A DNA stretch of 64,000 nucleotides, from the NCBI RefSeq assembly GCF_039909015.1, contig NZ_CP150919.1, positions 286,501-350,500 on the forward strand, in the 5' to 3' direction. Positions 9,419 to 19,085 of the stretch are shown here, in pieces; the first letter of the stretch is position 1; each line of letters opens with the position of its first letter. The notes beneath the pieces are model-generated. The model had not been told where the DNA came from, did no database searches, and saw nothing but the letters and a program-made list of their open reading frames with translations. Origin of the DNA: Pseudomonas grandcourensis (GTDB taxonomy: Bacteria; Pseudomonadota; Gammaproteobacteria; Pseudomonadales; Pseudomonadaceae). Position numbers and translations under genes: made by a program.

Positions 9419-9509
9419 CGGCGGTTCGCTGCCCGCTCACAACAGGAGGCTTGCCTTTGCTGAGTCCGATTTCTACAGCCACGTTTTACCCCTTCGAGGT
9501 GCACCGAAC

Positions 9510-11504
9510 ATGAGTGCATCGTCCATCCCTCCAAGCGGCCTGATCCGCATGAATCCGCCGGTGTTCTGGTTCTCGGCGAGTTTCATCCTGTTGTTTGGTG
9601 TCGTTGTCATCGCCATGCCCGAGCAGGCCGGTGCCTGGTTGCTGGCGGCGCAAAACTGGGCGGCCAACACGGTCGGCTGGTATTACCTGCTGGCGATGAC
9701 CCTGTATCTGGTCTTCGTGGTGGTCACCGCCTTGTCCGGCTACGGCAAGATCAAGCTCGGTGCCGACCACGACGAGCCCGAGTTCAGTTATTTGTCCTGG
9801 GCCGGCATGCTGTTCGCCGCCGGGATCAGCATCACGCTGTTTTTCTTCTGCGTGTCCGAGCCGCTGACCCACATGCTGCAACCGCCCCAGGGCGAGGCCG
9901 GTACGGCGGATGCGGCGCGCCAGGCGATGCAGATTCTGTTTCTGCACTGGGGCCTGCATGGTTGGGGCGTGTTCGCCTTTGTCGGCATGGCGCTGGCCTA
10001 CTTTGCCTACCGACATAACCTGCCATTGGCCCTGCGTTCGGCGCTGTATCCGCTGATCGGCAAGCGCATCAATGGCCCCATCGGCTACGCGGTGGATGGC
10101 TTCGGCATCATCGCCACGGTGTTCGGCCTCGGTGCCGACATGGGCTTCGGCGTGCTGCACCTCAACTCGGGCCTGGACTACCTGTTCGGCATCGCCCACA
10201 CCCAATGGGTTCAAGTCGGCCTGATCACCTTGATGATGGGCGCTGCGATCATCGTGGCCGTATCCGGCGTCGACAAGGGTGTGCGGGTGATGTCCGACAT
10301 CAACATGCTGCTGGCCTGTGCGCTGCTGCTGTTCGTGTTGTTCGCCGGCCCCACGCAGCACTTGCTCAACACCCTGATCCAGAACCTCGGCGACTACCTC
10401 GGCGCCTTGCCGATGAAGAGTTTCGACCTTTATGCCTACGATAAACCCAGCGACTGGCTGGGCGGTTGGACGGTGTTTTACTGGGCCTGGTGGATTGCAT
10501 GGTCGCCGTTCGTGGGCTTGTTCATCGCACGGATTTCCCGTGGCCGGACCATCCGCGAATTCGTCTTCGGCGTGCTGTTGATACCGCTGGGCTTCACCCT
10601 GGCGTGGATGTCGATCTTCGGCAACAGCGCCATCGATCAAGTGCTCAACCACGGCATGAGCGCGCTCGGCATGTCGGCCATCGACAACCCGTCGATGACG
10701 CTTTACCTGCTGCTGGAAACCTACCCGTGGAGCAAAACCGTCATCGCGGTCACGGTGTTCATCAGCTTCGTGTTCTTCGTCACCTCCGCCGACTCCGGCA
10801 CCGTGGTGCTGTCGACGCTGTCCGCCAAGGGCGGCAACCCGGATGAAGACGGGCCGAAATGGCTGCGAGTGTTCTGGGGCGCGATGACCGCACTGGTGAC
10901 CAGCGCGCTGCTGTTTTCCGGCAGCATCGATGCATTGAAGTCGGCGGTGGTCCTGACCTCGCTGCCGTTCTCGTTGATCTTGCTGTTGATGATGTGGGGG
11001 CTGCACAAGGCGTTTTATCTGGAATCGCAGAAGCAGATTGCGCAGATGCATTCCTTGGCACCGGTGTCCGGTTCACGGCGGGGCGGCTGGCGTCAGCGTT
11101 TGAGTCAGGCGGTGCATTTCCCGTCGCGGGATGAGGTCTATCGCTTCCTCGACACGACGGTGCGCCCGGCGATTGAAGAGGTGTCTGCCGTGTTCATCGA
11201 AAAGGGTTTGCACGTAGCGACACACCCGGACCCGGCCAATGACAGCGTCAGCCTGGAAATCGGCCACGGCGATCAGCATCCGTTCGTTTATCAGGTGCAG
11301 ATGCGCGGTTACTTCACGCCGTCGTTTGCCCGTGGCGGCATGGGTTCCAAGCAGCTCAACAATCGCCGCTACTACCGGGCCGAAGTGCATTTGAGCGAGG
11401 GCAGTCAGGACTACGACCTGGTGGGCTACACCAAGGAACAGATCATCAACGACATCCTCGACCAGTACGAACGGCACATGCAGTTCCTGCATCTGGTGCG
11501 TTGA
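9510..11504 (+). CDS. betT: High-affinity choline transporter, BCCT family
   Basis: 664 residues with twelve membrane segments in the first 510 residues. Diagnostic stretches are SYLSWAGMLFAAGIS, the Trp-rich GGWTVFYWAWWIAWSPFVG around residue 320 and ISRGRTIREFVFG. The cytosolic C-terminal tail of about 150 residues ends in EGSQDYDLVGYTKEQIINDI and matches the osmo-sensing tail of BetT. It imports choline with protons or sodium for oxidation to glycine betaine. No bet genes are adjacent. The BetI-like palindrome upstream suggests repression without choline. In the family motif the fourth glycine region reads AAGISITLFFFCVSEP, so the coupling-ion preference is uncertain. Confidence 0.93.
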   Translation: MSASSIPPSGLIRMNPPVFWFSASFILLFGVVVIAMPEQAGAWLLAAQNWAANTVGWYYLLAMTLYLVFVVVTALSGYGKIKLGADHDEPEFSYLSWAGMLFAAGISITLFFFCVSEPLTHMLQPPQGEAGTADAARQAMQILFLHWGLHGWGVFAFVGMALAYFAYRHNLPLALRSALYPLIGKRINGPIGYAVDGFGIIATVFGLGADMGFGVLHLNSGLDYLFGIAHTQWVQVGLITLMMGAAIIVAVSGVDKGVRVMSDINMLLACALLLFVLFAGPTQHLLNTLIQNLGDYLGALPMKSFDLYAYDKPSDWLGGWTVFYWAWWIAWSPFVGLFIARISRGRTIREFVFGVLLIPLGFTLAWMSIFGNSAIDQVLNHGMSALGMSAIDNPSMTLYLLLETYPWSKTVIAVTVFISFVFFVTSADSGTVVLSTLSAKGGNPDEDGPKWLRVFWGAMTALVTSALLFSGSIDALKSAVVLTSLPFSLILLLMMWGLHKAFYLESQKQIAQMHSLAPVSGSRRGGWRQRLSQAVHFPSRDEVYRFLDTTVRPAIEEVSAVFIEKGLHVATHPDPANDSVSLEIGHGDQHPFVYQVQMRGYFTPSFARGGMGSKQLNNRRYYRAEVHLSEGSQDYDLVGYTKEQIINDILDQYERHMQFLHLVR

Positions 11505-11528
11505 TCGCTGGCAGGGCGCCGGGGCTTT

Positions 11529-11789
11529 TCAGCTCTCGGCGCTCAGCACCATGAACAACACCAGCGCCGCCACCGGAATGCTGAACACTACCGTGCCGAT
11601 GGCCAGTTCCGTACTCAGCGACTGGTCGGCGTTCACCATGCCGATGGCGCCGTTGATCACCGTCAACGCCAGCCACAGGATCACGAAACTGTAGGTGAGT
11701 GTCTGGCGGCTGAAGCCGAGTTTTTCTCCGATGAACAGCATCATCGCGAGCAGGACCAGGCCGAAGGTGATGATGATCGTGGTGTGCAT
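11529..11789 (-). CDS. Small three-helix inner-membrane protein, unknown function
   Basis: 86 residues from MHTTIIITFGLVLLAMML. Three hydrophobic segments (about 3-20, 30-50, 62-82) and no other motif. An upstream in-frame ATG at 11801 is possible but leaves poor ribosome-site spacing. It converges on betT with only 24 bp between the stop codons. Function not recognised. Confidence 0.7.
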   Translation of the reverse strand: MHTTIIITFGLVLLAMMLFIGEKLGFSRQTLTYSFVILWLALTVINGAIGMVNADQSLSTELAIGTVVFSIPVAALVLFMVLSAES

Positions 11790-12026
11790 GGTTTCTACCA
11801 TCCCTGCGATAGCTATCGCTTCTTCGTTGCTTTGGCGACTTTGTTCCTGTCGGCCCGGATCACGCAAGCCTGATGCGTTTTTGTTCAATTGCGCGGGCCA
11901 ATCAAATTTCTGTGAAACGTTTCAGCATTTAGTCGAATCCAGGGTTTTCTGGTGTCCGTCCGGGCGTATGCTGGGCGACTGGCGAAGCAGTCGATACCAG
12001 ATTCAAGACAGACAAGAGAGGATTCG

Positions 12027-13064
12027 ATGACCTACACCGCTGCCGAAAACCGCTACGACTCCATCCCTTACCGCCGCGTGGGTCGCAGCGGGCTGGTGCT
12101 GCCGGCGTTGTCGTTGGGCCTGTGGCACAACTTCGGCGACAGCACGCCGATCGACACCCAGCGCGCGTTGTTGCGCACGGCATTCGACCTGGGCATCAAC
12201 CATTTCGACCTGGCCAACAACTACGGCCCGCCGTATGGCAGCGCCGAGATCAACTTCGGCCGTTTACTGCGCGAAGACTTCAAGCAGTACCGCGATGAGC
12301 TGATCATTTCCAGCAAAGCCGGTTGGGACATGTGGCCGGGGCCTTACGGTCAGGGCGGCGGTTCGCGCAAGTACGTGCTGGCCAGCCTCGACCAGAGCCT
12401 GCAGCGCCTGGGCGTGGACTACGTCGACATCTTTTATTCCCACCGCTTCGATCCGGACACCCCGCTGGAAGAAACCGCCAGCGCGCTCGCCACGGCGGTG
12501 CAGCAGGGCAAGGCGTTGTACATCGGCATCTCTTCGTACTCCGGGGTGAAAACCCGCGAAATGGCAGCGTTGCTCAAAGAGTGGAAAGTGCCGCTGCTGA
12601 TTCACCAGCCGGCCTACAACCTGCTCAATCGATGGGTGGAAAAAGACCTGCTCGATACCACCGGCGAACTCGGCACCGGCGTGATCGCCTTCACCCCGCT
12701 GGCCCAGGGTTTGCTGACCGACAAATACCTCAACGGCGTGCCGTCGGATGCGCGGGTCAATCGTCCGGGTGGTGGTTCGTTGCAGGCATCGCATTTGTCC
12801 GAGGCCAACATTGCCCAGGTGCGGGCACTCAACGAAATCGCCAAGCGTCGTGGCCAGAGCCTGGCGCAACTGGCACTGGCCTGGACCCTGCGCGATCCTC
12901 GGGTCACTTCGGCCTTGATTGGCGCGAGCCGGCCGGAGCAGATCATCGAGAACGTCGGGGCGTTGAAGAACCTGAGCTTTAGTGCGCAGGAACTGGCGGA
13001 GATTGACCGGTTTGCCCAGGAGGGCGGGATCAATCTTTGGGAGAAGCCTTCGACGGCTGAATAA
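12027..13064 (+). CDS. yghZ: Aldo/keto reductase, YghZ (L-glyceraldehyde 3-phosphate reductase) type
   Basis: 345 residues, preceded by GAGAGGA. It has the AKR fold: RRVGRSGLVLPALSLGLWHNFG at the start, the DLANNYGPPYGSAE segment with the catalytic tyrosine, the lysine in ISSKAGWDMWPGPYGQGG, and the NADP-binding SALIGASRPEQI near residue 300. The GPYG(Q)GGSRKY stretch is typical of YghZ/MgrA, which reduces L-glyceraldehyde 3-phosphate and methylglyoxal with NADPH. Probably a detoxification enzyme. It is transcribed alone. Confidence 0.9.
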   Translation: MTYTAAENRYDSIPYRRVGRSGLVLPALSLGLWHNFGDSTPIDTQRALLRTAFDLGINHFDLANNYGPPYGSAEINFGRLLREDFKQYRDELIISSKAGWDMWPGPYGQGGGSRKYVLASLDQSLQRLGVDYVDIFYSHRFDPDTPLEETASALATAVQQGKALYIGISSYSGVKTREMAALLKEWKVPLLIHQPAYNLLNRWVEKDLLDTTGELGTGVIAFTPLAQGLLTDKYLNGVPSDARVNRPGGGSLQASHLSEANIAQVRALNEIAKRRGQSLAQLALAWTLRDPRVTSALIGASRPEQIIENVGALKNLSFSAQELAEIDRFAQEGGINLWEKPSTAE

Positions 13065-13136
13065 GTAGTTGGCGCCGGATTATTCGGCGCCTTTCAGATC
13101 GCCATCGCGAGCAATGTCAGTACAAAAACTGGCTGT

Positions 13137-13979
13137 TCACCGAAAGAAAGGCACATCCCCCAACACCGTCGCCCGCTGCATCACCCGCCGCGCCGGCCGG
13201 TAATCGTCCACCGCGTAATGCTGGGTCACTCGGTTGTCCCAGAATGCAATGTCGTCCTGCTGCCAGCGCCAGCGAATGGTGAATTCCGGTCGGGTTGAAT
13301 GGGCGAACAGGAACTTCAGAATCGCCTCGCTCTCGGTTTCCGACAGCTCGTTGATCTTCGAAGTGAAGCCTTCGTTGACGAACAGCGACCGCCGCCCGCT
13401 GACCGGGTGCGTGCGGATCACTGGATGCGACAGCGGTGGATTCTTGCGCCGTGCTTCTTCCCACTGGGCCAACGCCTCGGGCGTGTTGCCATAGCGTTCC
13501 AGCGGAAACGAACGGGTGAAATCGTGGGTGGCGGTCAGGCCTTCGAGCAAGGTTTTCAGCGGCGCCGACAGGGCTTCATACGCCGCAATCCCGCTGGCCC
13601 ACAACGTGTCGCCGCCAAACTCCGGCAGCAGCTTGGCGCTGAGCACCGCGCCCATGGCCGGGGTCGGCAGGAAGGTGACGTCGGTGTGCCAGATCGCGTT
13701 ATCGCGCACGTCGGTGACGGCGGTGTCGAGAATCAGCACTTCGGGTTGCTCCGGCACATTCGGGTAGATCGGGTGAATGTGCAGGTCGCCGAAATTCGCG
13801 GCGAATCGCGCCTGTTGCTGTGGCGTGATCGGCTGGTTGCGAAGGAACAGGACCTGATGCTTGAGCAGGGCCTGTTCGATGGTATCGCGCTGCTCCAGGT
13901 TCAGCGGCTGGCTGATGTCGACGCCGCTGATCTGTGCGCCAAGGGCGGAGCTTAGGGGGACGATGGTCAAGTCACTCAT
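13137..13979 (-). CDS. tauD: Taurine dioxygenase
   Basis: 280 residues from [20 protein letters not shown], with GAAGAGAA 8 nt upstream. Fe(II)/2-oxoglutarate dioxygenase of the TauD family: the [13 protein letters not shown] segment carries the first His and Asp of the metal triad (WHTDVTF), and the second His is in [10 protein letters not shown]. The Arg binding 2-oxoglutarate is in the following [11 protein letters not shown]. It hydroxylates taurine, which breaks down to sulfite and aminoacetaldehyde. Last gene of the tauABCD operon, separated from tauC by 45 bp. Confidence 0.95.
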   Translation of the reverse strand: MSDLTIVPLSSALGAQISGVDISQPLNLEQRDTIEQALLKHQVLFLRNQPITPQQQARFAANFGDLHIHPIYPNVPEQPEVLILDTAVTDVRDNAIWHTDVTFLPTPAMGAVLSAKLLPEFGGDTLWASGIAAYEALSAPLKTLLEGLTATHDFTRSFPLERYGNTPEALAQWEEARRKNPPLSHPVIRTHPVSGRRSLFVNEGFTSKINELSETESEAILKFLFAHSTRPEFTIRWRWQQDDIAFWDNRVTQHYAVDDYRPARRVMQRATVLGDVPFFR

Positions 13980-14024
13980 GGTGGTTCTCTTCAATCTGGA
14001 GGTGCCAACTGTGGGCGCGAGTAA

Positions 14025-14858
14025 TCAGTGGGCCTGGCCATGCCAAGGCACCAGTTTGCGTTGCAGGGCACGCAGGCCCAGCTCCATCGCGAAGGCGATC
14101 AGTGCAATCACCAAAATCCCCAGCACCACCACATCGGTGACCAGAAACTGCGCGGCCGATTGCACCATGAAGCCCAGGCCGCTGGTGGCAGCGATCAATT
14201 CGGCGGCAACCAGCGTCGACCAACCCACACCCAGGCCAATGCGCACACCGGTCAGAATGTCCGGCAAGGCACTCGGCAAAATGACGTGGCGAATCAACTG
14301 CACGCGCGTTGCGCCCAGCGACTGCGCGGCGCGCAATTTGGCCGGATCGACCGTGCGCACACCGGTGGCGGTGGCGATGGCAATCGGAGCGAAGATCGCT
14401 AGGTAGATCAGCAGCACTTTCGACAATTCACCGATGCCGCACCAGATCACGATCAGCGGCAGATAAGCCAGCGGCGGAATCGGCCGGTAGAACTCGATCA
14501 GCGGGTCGAGCACACCACGGGCGATACGGTTGGCGCCGATGGCGATTCCCACCGGCACGGCGGTGAGAATCGCAAAGCCAAGGCCCAGGCCGATGCGACT
14601 CAGGCTCGCGCCGAGGTGCTGCCACAGGGTTGAGTCCATGTACCCCGAGGTCGCCAGCAGCCAGCCTTTTTGCAGCACGGCGGAGGGCGGTGGCAAGAAC
14701 AGCGGCTCGATCAAGCCGGTCGCCGTTACGGCCCACCAAATAGTAATGAGAGCGACCAGTGTCAGCACGCTGATCCAGCGAGTGCTCAAACGGCGACTTG
14801 CCGGAATCACGGCTGAGCCCGGCGCTATCGCTGCGACGGGAATTTCGTAACTGCTCAT
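14025..14858 (-). CDS. tauC: Taurine ABC transporter, permease
   Basis: A 277-residue inner-membrane permease of the SsuC/TauC family with six hydrophobic segments and the coupling loop [26 protein letters not shown] around residues 176-200. Overlaps the end of tauB by 4 nt, so the two are coupled. It passes taurine into the cytosol. Confidence 0.93.
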   Translation of the reverse strand: MSSYEIPVAAIAPGSAVIPASRRLSTRWISVLTLVALITIWWAVTATGLIEPLFLPPPSAVLQKGWLLATSGYMDSTLWQHLGASLSRIGLGLGFAILTAVPVGIAIGANRIARGVLDPLIEFYRPIPPLAYLPLIVIWCGIGELSKVLLIYLAIFAPIAIATATGVRTVDPAKLRAAQSLGATRVQLIRHVILPSALPDILTGVRIGLGVGWSTLVAAELIAATSGLGFMVQSAAQFLVTDVVVLGILVIALIAFAMELGLRALQRKLVPWHGQAH

Positions 14859-15649
14859 GCGCGCTCCTGCCGCTGGGCGGCGCTGCGTTGGGAGAACACT
14901 TTGGCGAGTACGTGTTCGCGGGTTTCGATAAAACGCGGGTCGGACTTGATTGAGCGGGCCGACTCACCGGCGGCATAACGCTGACCGAAATCGAGGCTCA
15001 GGCGCTCGACGATTTGCCCAGGGTTGGGCGCCAACAGAATCAGGTCGGTGGCGAGGAACACGGCTTCTTCGATGTCGTGGGTAATCAGGAACACCGGTTT
15101 GGCGGTGCGTTGCCAGACTTGCAGCAACAGCTCCTGCATCTGCTCGCGGGTGAAGGCGTCGAGGGCGCCAAAAGGTTCGTCCATCAGCAACACGCGCGGG
15201 TCGGCGGCGAGGGCGCGGGCCAGGCCGACACGCTGCTTCTGGCCGCCCGAAAGCTGCCAGATGCGGCGCTGTTCAAAACCGGACAGATCGACCAGGGCGA
15301 GCATTTCCCTGGCACGAGCTTCGCGTTTGTCCCGGGCGATGCCGGCCAGCTCAAGGCCAAACCCGACGTTGGCCAACACGTTTTGCCATGGCAGCAACGC
15401 GTCGTCCTGGAACACTACGCCGCGCTCGGCGCTCGGGCCTTTGACGGGCACGCCATCGAGGGTGATGCGCCCGGCGCTGGGTTCGACGAAACCGGCAATC
15501 AGGTTCAACAGCGAAGTCTTGCCACTGCCGGACGGGCCGAGGGCGACCAGCAATTGCCGGGGCCCCAGGCTCAGGGAGATATCCGCCAACACCGGTTCCG
15601 GGTTGCCGGGGTACTGTGCGCTGATGCGCTCCAGCTGAAGCAAGGCCAT
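14855..15649 (-). CDS. tauB: Taurine ABC transporter, ATP-binding protein
   Basis: 264 residues from [15 protein letters not shown]; an in-frame start 15 nt upstream is possible but GGGAG spacing favours this one. Walker [14 protein letters not shown] near residue 38, Q-loop [10 protein letters not shown], signature [15 protein letters not shown], Walker [13 protein letters not shown], and H-switch [11 protein letters not shown]. It powers TauC. The order tauA-tauB-tauC-tauD is the usual one. Confidence 0.94.
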   Translation of the reverse strand: MALLQLERISAQYPGNPEPVLADISLSLGPRQLLVALGPSGSGKTSLLNLIAGFVEPSAGRITLDGVPVKGPSAERGVVFQDDALLPWQNVLANVGFGLELAGIARDKREARAREMLALVDLSGFEQRRIWQLSGGQKQRVGLARALAADPRVLLMDEPFGALDAFTREQMQELLLQVWQRTAKPVFLITHDIEEAVFLATDLILLAPNPGQIVERLSLDFGQRYAAGESARSIKSDPRFIETREHVLAKVFSQRSAAQRQERA

Positions 15650-15664
15650 CGCGTTGACTCCCAA

Positions 15665-16642
15665 TCAGTTGGTGATGAACTTGGCGCTGACGTACGGCGC
15701 GTAGTCCGGCAGTACCGCCTCGACCTTGCCTTGTTCCTTGAGGAACGCCGCGGTGTCGGTGATGGCTTTGGTGGTCGGGGCGCCGAGGGTGAGCACCTGG
15801 TCAGCCGCCAGCGGGTAGACGTTGCCTTGCAGCAGCAATGGAATGTCGCTGGCCTTGGCACCAGACAGTTTTACAAGCTTGTCGACGTTGCCCTGGTTGG
15901 CGAGCCAGGCTTGTGGGTCTTTGCGGTAATCGGCGTAGGCGTCCAGGGTCACTTTGGCGAACGCGGTGACGATCTCCGGGTGCTTCTCGGCGAAATCCTT
16001 GCGCACGATCCAGGCGTCGAAGGTCGGTGCGCCGAACTTGGCCAGCTCGCCGGAGGTGATCAGTACCTTGCCGTTTTCCTTGGCGACACCGAGGGCCGGA
16101 TCCCACACGTAGGTGGCGTCGATGTCGCCGCGTTTCCAGGCGGCAATGATCGCGGGTGGAGCCAAGTTGAGGACGGTGACTTTCGACGGGTCGATGTTCC
16201 AGTGCTTCAACGCGGCCAGCAGGCTGTAGTGGCCGGTGGATACAAATGGCACGGCGATTTTCTTGCCGATCAGGTCTTGCGGGGTCTTGATCCCGGAACC
16301 GTCGCGGGCGACCAGTGCTTCGGCGGCGCCGATCTGGGTGGCAATGAGGAACGTTTCTACCGGGACTTTACGGGTAATGGCGGCGGTCAGGGGGCTGGAA
16401 CCGAGGTAGCCGATTTGCACGTCGCCGGAGGCGATGGCGGCAATGATGTCGGCACCATTGTCGAACTTGCGCCAGCTGATATCGGCCTTGGTGGCCTTTT
16501 CGTAAGCGCCGTCAGCCTGGGCGACTTTCGCCGGGTCAACGGTGGTCTGGTAGGCGACGGTGAAGTCGGCCGCCTGGGCAAAAAAACTCGCGGTAGCCAA
16601 GGAAGCGGCCGCCAGCAAGCGTAGAGGGAAAGTCAGTTTCAT
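15665..16642 (-). CDS. tauA: Taurine-binding periplasmic protein
   Basis: 325 residues, with a signal peptide of about 24 residues (RLLAAASLATASFFAQAADF). The mature protein starts TVAYQTTVDPAKVAQADG, as in TauA, followed by IAAIASGDVQIGYLGSSPL and WNIDPSKVTVLNL. It captures taurine in the periplasm. First gene of the operon; the DNA upstream is AT-rich with a perfect inverted repeat (16703-16731). Confidence 0.94.
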   Translation of the reverse strand: MKLTFPLRLLAAASLATASFFAQAADFTVAYQTTVDPAKVAQADGAYEKATKADISWRKFDNGADIIAAIASGDVQIGYLGSSPLTAAITRKVPVETFLIATQIGAAEALVARDGSGIKTPQDLIGKKIAVPFVSTGHYSLLAALKHWNIDPSKVTVLNLAPPAIIAAWKRGDIDATYVWDPALGVAKENGKVLITSGELAKFGAPTFDAWIVRKDFAEKHPEIVTAFAKVTLDAYADYRKDPQAWLANQGNVDKLVKLSGAKASDIPLLLQGNVYPLAADQVLTLGAPTTKAITDTAAFLKEQGKVEAVLPDYAPYVSAKFITN

Positions 16643-16702
16643 CAGAAAGCTCCTTGTCAGGCGACCGATTGTCGGCGTGAGAAAGAGACTAAATGATCTA
16701 AG

Positions 16703-16731
16703 AATTCGAAAATAAATAACTTTTTCGAATT
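16703..16731. promoter_or_regulatory. Palindrome upstream of tauA, candidate operator
   Basis: AATTCGAAAA and its exact reverse complement TTTTCGAATT are separated by 9 nt, centred about 75 bp before the tauA start in an AT-rich patch. The position suits an activator such as CysB or a TauR-type regulator, which control taurine genes in other bacteria. Which factor binds is not known from the sequence. Confidence 0.55.
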
Positions 16732-16770
16732 AGCTTATGAGGGGAATACTTGAAGAGCGACTGTGGACTT

Positions 16771-16901
16771 GTGGCGAGGGGGCTTGCCCCCGTTCGACTG
16801 CGGAGCAGTCGCAAATCCAGGCATTGACTTCTGTCTGATAGGGCCGGGTTGCTGCTTTAGGGACCGCTTCGCGGCCCAACGGGGGCAAGCCCCCTCGCCA
16901 C
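16771..16901. repeat. Long inverted repeat, GTGGCGAGGGGGCTTGCCCCC type
   Basis: Outer arms GTGGCGAGGGGGCTTGCCCCC (16771-16791) and its perfect complement (16881-16901) enclose about 90 bp with a second smaller palindromic section. The same element occurs at 42730-42861, with a different centre. A Pseudomonas dispersed repeat between tauA and gshA. Confidence 0.9.
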
Positions 16902-16921
16902 AGGGGACCTGCTTTGGCCGC

Positions 16922-18520
16922 TTAGTTACTGATCGCCAGAATGCTCGCCTGGTACGCCCCGACAAACACATCGAAGTCACCGACTTCGTTCTGTTCCAGT
17001 TCAGCCTGCTGAGCCAGCGACGAACGCGCCCGCTCTTCAAACCTCGCCTGTTCCTCAGCGGGCAAAGGCTCGCTGCGGAAGAAGTCGGCATGGGCCTGGC
17101 TCTGGCGCAAGGAGAACCGGGCGAAGCTTTCCTTGTGCTCGGCCATCGCCGCCAATACCTGGGCCGATGGCGTCAGGGACGGGTCCTGGACCTTGGCCAT
17201 CTGGGCGTCCAGCGCCTTGCTGTGGGCATCGCCGCCATGGCTCTGGTCGAGCATCGCCGCCAGAGGGGCGATTTTTTCCAGCAGCTCGCCGGCCCATTCC
17301 TTCAGGTCAACCGGCTGGCCATCCCGTTGCAGTTGCAGGCCCGGACGGCGACCTTCCTTGACCACGCTGAGGAAGTTCGAGGTCGCGTTGCCGCAACTGG
17401 TGTTGGTCAGCAGCGGGCTGTCATTGAGCGCGCAGTACAGCAGGAACGCATCGAGGAAGCGCGACTCGGTAAGGTCGATGCCCATCGGCAGGAAGGGGTT
17501 GATGTCCAGGCAACGCACTTCGACGTACTGGATGCCACGGGCCATCAGCGCCTGGATAGGACGCTCGCCAGTGTAGGTCACGCGTTTCGGGCGGATGTTG
17601 GAGTAGTACTCGTTTTCGATCTGCAGGATGTTGGTGTTGAGCTGTACCCACTCGCCGTCCTGATGGGTGCCGACTTCGACGTACGGCGCATACGGCGTGG
17701 CCACCGCTTTGCGCAGGCTGTCGGTGTAGCTGTTCAGATCGTTGTAGCACGGCGTCAGGCCAGCCTGGGCGTTGCTCTGGTAACCCAGGTCGCTCATGCG
17801 CAGGCTGGTGGCGTACGGCAGGTACAGGGTTTGCGGGTCCAGTTGTTCCAATTGGTGCGAACGACCGCGCAGGAAGCCGGCGTCCAGTGCGGGTGACGCA
17901 CCGAACAGGTACATCAGCAGCCAGCTGTAGCGGCGGAAGTTACGGATCAGCGCGATATAGGACGACGACTGGAAATCGCGGTCGGTGCCGACAAAGCCTT
18001 CGGCCTGCTTGAGCAACGGCCAGAGCTTTTCCGGCAGGGAAAAGTTGTAGTGGATGCCGGCAATGCATTGCATGGTCTTGCCGTAACGCAGGGCCAGACC
18101 CTTGCGGTAGACGTACTTGAGCTGCCCGATATTGGACGTGCCGTAGTAGGCGATCGGGATGTCTTCCTCGGCCGGCAACGGGCACGGCATCGACGGGCTC
18201 CACAGATACTCGTTGCCAAGCTTGCTGTAGGCAAAGCGGTGAATGCTGTCCAGGCTCGCCAGCGTATCGGCAGGATCGGGCAGGGCCGGGGTGATGAACT
18301 CCAGCAGCGACTCGGAGTAGTCGGTGGTGATCTGTTCATTGGTCAGCGCGGAACCCAATTCTTCCGGGTGCGGCGTTTGCGCCAGGCGACCTTCATCGGT
18401 CACGCGCAGGCATTCACGTTCGATGCCGTGAAGGCACTGTTCGAGCAGAGAGAGGTTAGCGCGCTCGCCGAGCAGAGCCAGGCGGCGGTTGAGAAGTTCG
18501 CTCAAGTTGGATTCCTTCAC
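16922..18520 (-). CDS. gshA: Glutamate-cysteine ligase
   Basis: 532 residues, close to the roughly 520-530 residues of the proteobacterial type I enzyme. Recognised by [20 protein letters not shown] near the N-terminus, [31 protein letters not shown] and [18 protein letters not shown]. It joins L-glutamate and L-cysteine with ATP, the first and rate-limiting step of glutathione synthesis. Transcribed alone. The cysteine supply genes upstream in the window feed this step. Confidence 0.95.
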   Translation of the reverse strand: MKESNLSELLNRRLALLGERANLSLLEQCLHGIERECLRVTDEGRLAQTPHPEELGSALTNEQITTDYSESLLEFITPALPDPADTLASLDSIHRFAYSKLGNEYLWSPSMPCPLPAEEDIPIAYYGTSNIGQLKYVYRKGLALRYGKTMQCIAGIHYNFSLPEKLWPLLKQAEGFVGTDRDFQSSSYIALIRNFRRYSWLLMYLFGASPALDAGFLRGRSHQLEQLDPQTLYLPYATSLRMSDLGYQSNAQAGLTPCYNDLNSYTDSLRKAVATPYAPYVEVGTHQDGEWVQLNTNILQIENEYYSNIRPKRVTYTGERPIQALMARGIQYVEVRCLDINPFLPMGIDLTESRFLDAFLLYCALNDSPLLTNTSCGNATSNFLSVVKEGRRPGLQLQRDGQPVDLKEWAGELLEKIAPLAAMLDQSHGGDAHSKALDAQMAKVQDPSLTPSAQVLAAMAEHKESFARFSLRQSQAHADFFRSEPLPAEEQARFEERARSSLAQQAELEQNEVGDFDVFVGAYQASILAISN

Positions 18521-18616
18521 GCGTCAGTCGCCCCAATATGGGGGTGGGCAAGACGGTCTACAAGGGTGAAGTTAAAACTGGCGTTGTCGCCTGGTTTTGG
18601 AACTTGCCGCAATCGA

Positions 18617-18644
18617 TGTGGGAGCGGGCAAGCCCGCTCCCACA
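18617..18644. repeat. Single REP palindrome
   Basis: TGTGGGAGCGGGCAAGCCCGCTCCCACA is a 28-bp palindrome without a partner copy nearby. It lies between gshA and the thioesterase gene. Confidence 0.88.
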
Positions 18645-18701
18645 GGAAATTCCGACACTGTGGTCACAACGCCGAAATTAACTCAAATCGATGACATCTA
18701 G

Positions 18702-19085
18702 CTACAGGACAGCGAACGTGCCTTGTGCTTTTGCGACCAGTTTGTCGCCCTGCACCACATCGGCCTCGACCACCAGTGTGCGGCGGCCCGGGTGGATCAC
18801 CCGCGCCGTGCACATCACCTCGCCGTCAGAGACGGCGCGGATGTAGTTGATCTTGCACTCGATGGTTGCACTCTGCTGGTCAAAGCCGTGGGTGCTGGAA
18901 CAGGCCAGCCCCATGGCAATGTCCACCAGGCTGAACAAGGCCCCGCCGTGCAGCTTGCCGCCGCGATTGCGCAGCTCCGGCTCCAGCGCCAGGGCGACTT
19001 GCGCCACGCCGCTTTCCAGACTGTGCAAACGGCAGCCCAGCAGCTTGAAAAACGCGCTTTCGGTCAGCCCGGCAGGGATGTCCAT
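18702..19085 (-). CDS. PaaI-family hotdog thioesterase
   Basis: 127 residues of the hotdog fold. The motif GGKLHGGALFSLVDIAMGLACSS (about residues 41-63) is the active-site region of PaaI/YbgC-like acyl-CoA thioesterases, with the Asp in LVDIAMG. The ATG shares one base with the stop codon of tex, so it is translationally coupled to it. It probably hydrolyses a small acyl- or aryl-CoA; substrate unknown. Confidence 0.85.
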   Translation of the reverse strand: MDIPAGLTESAFFKLLGCRLHSLESGVAQVALALEPELRNRGGKLHGGALFSLVDIAMGLACSSTHGFDQQSATIECKINYIRAVSDGEVMCTARVIHPGRRTLVVEADVVQGDKLVAKAQGTFAVL

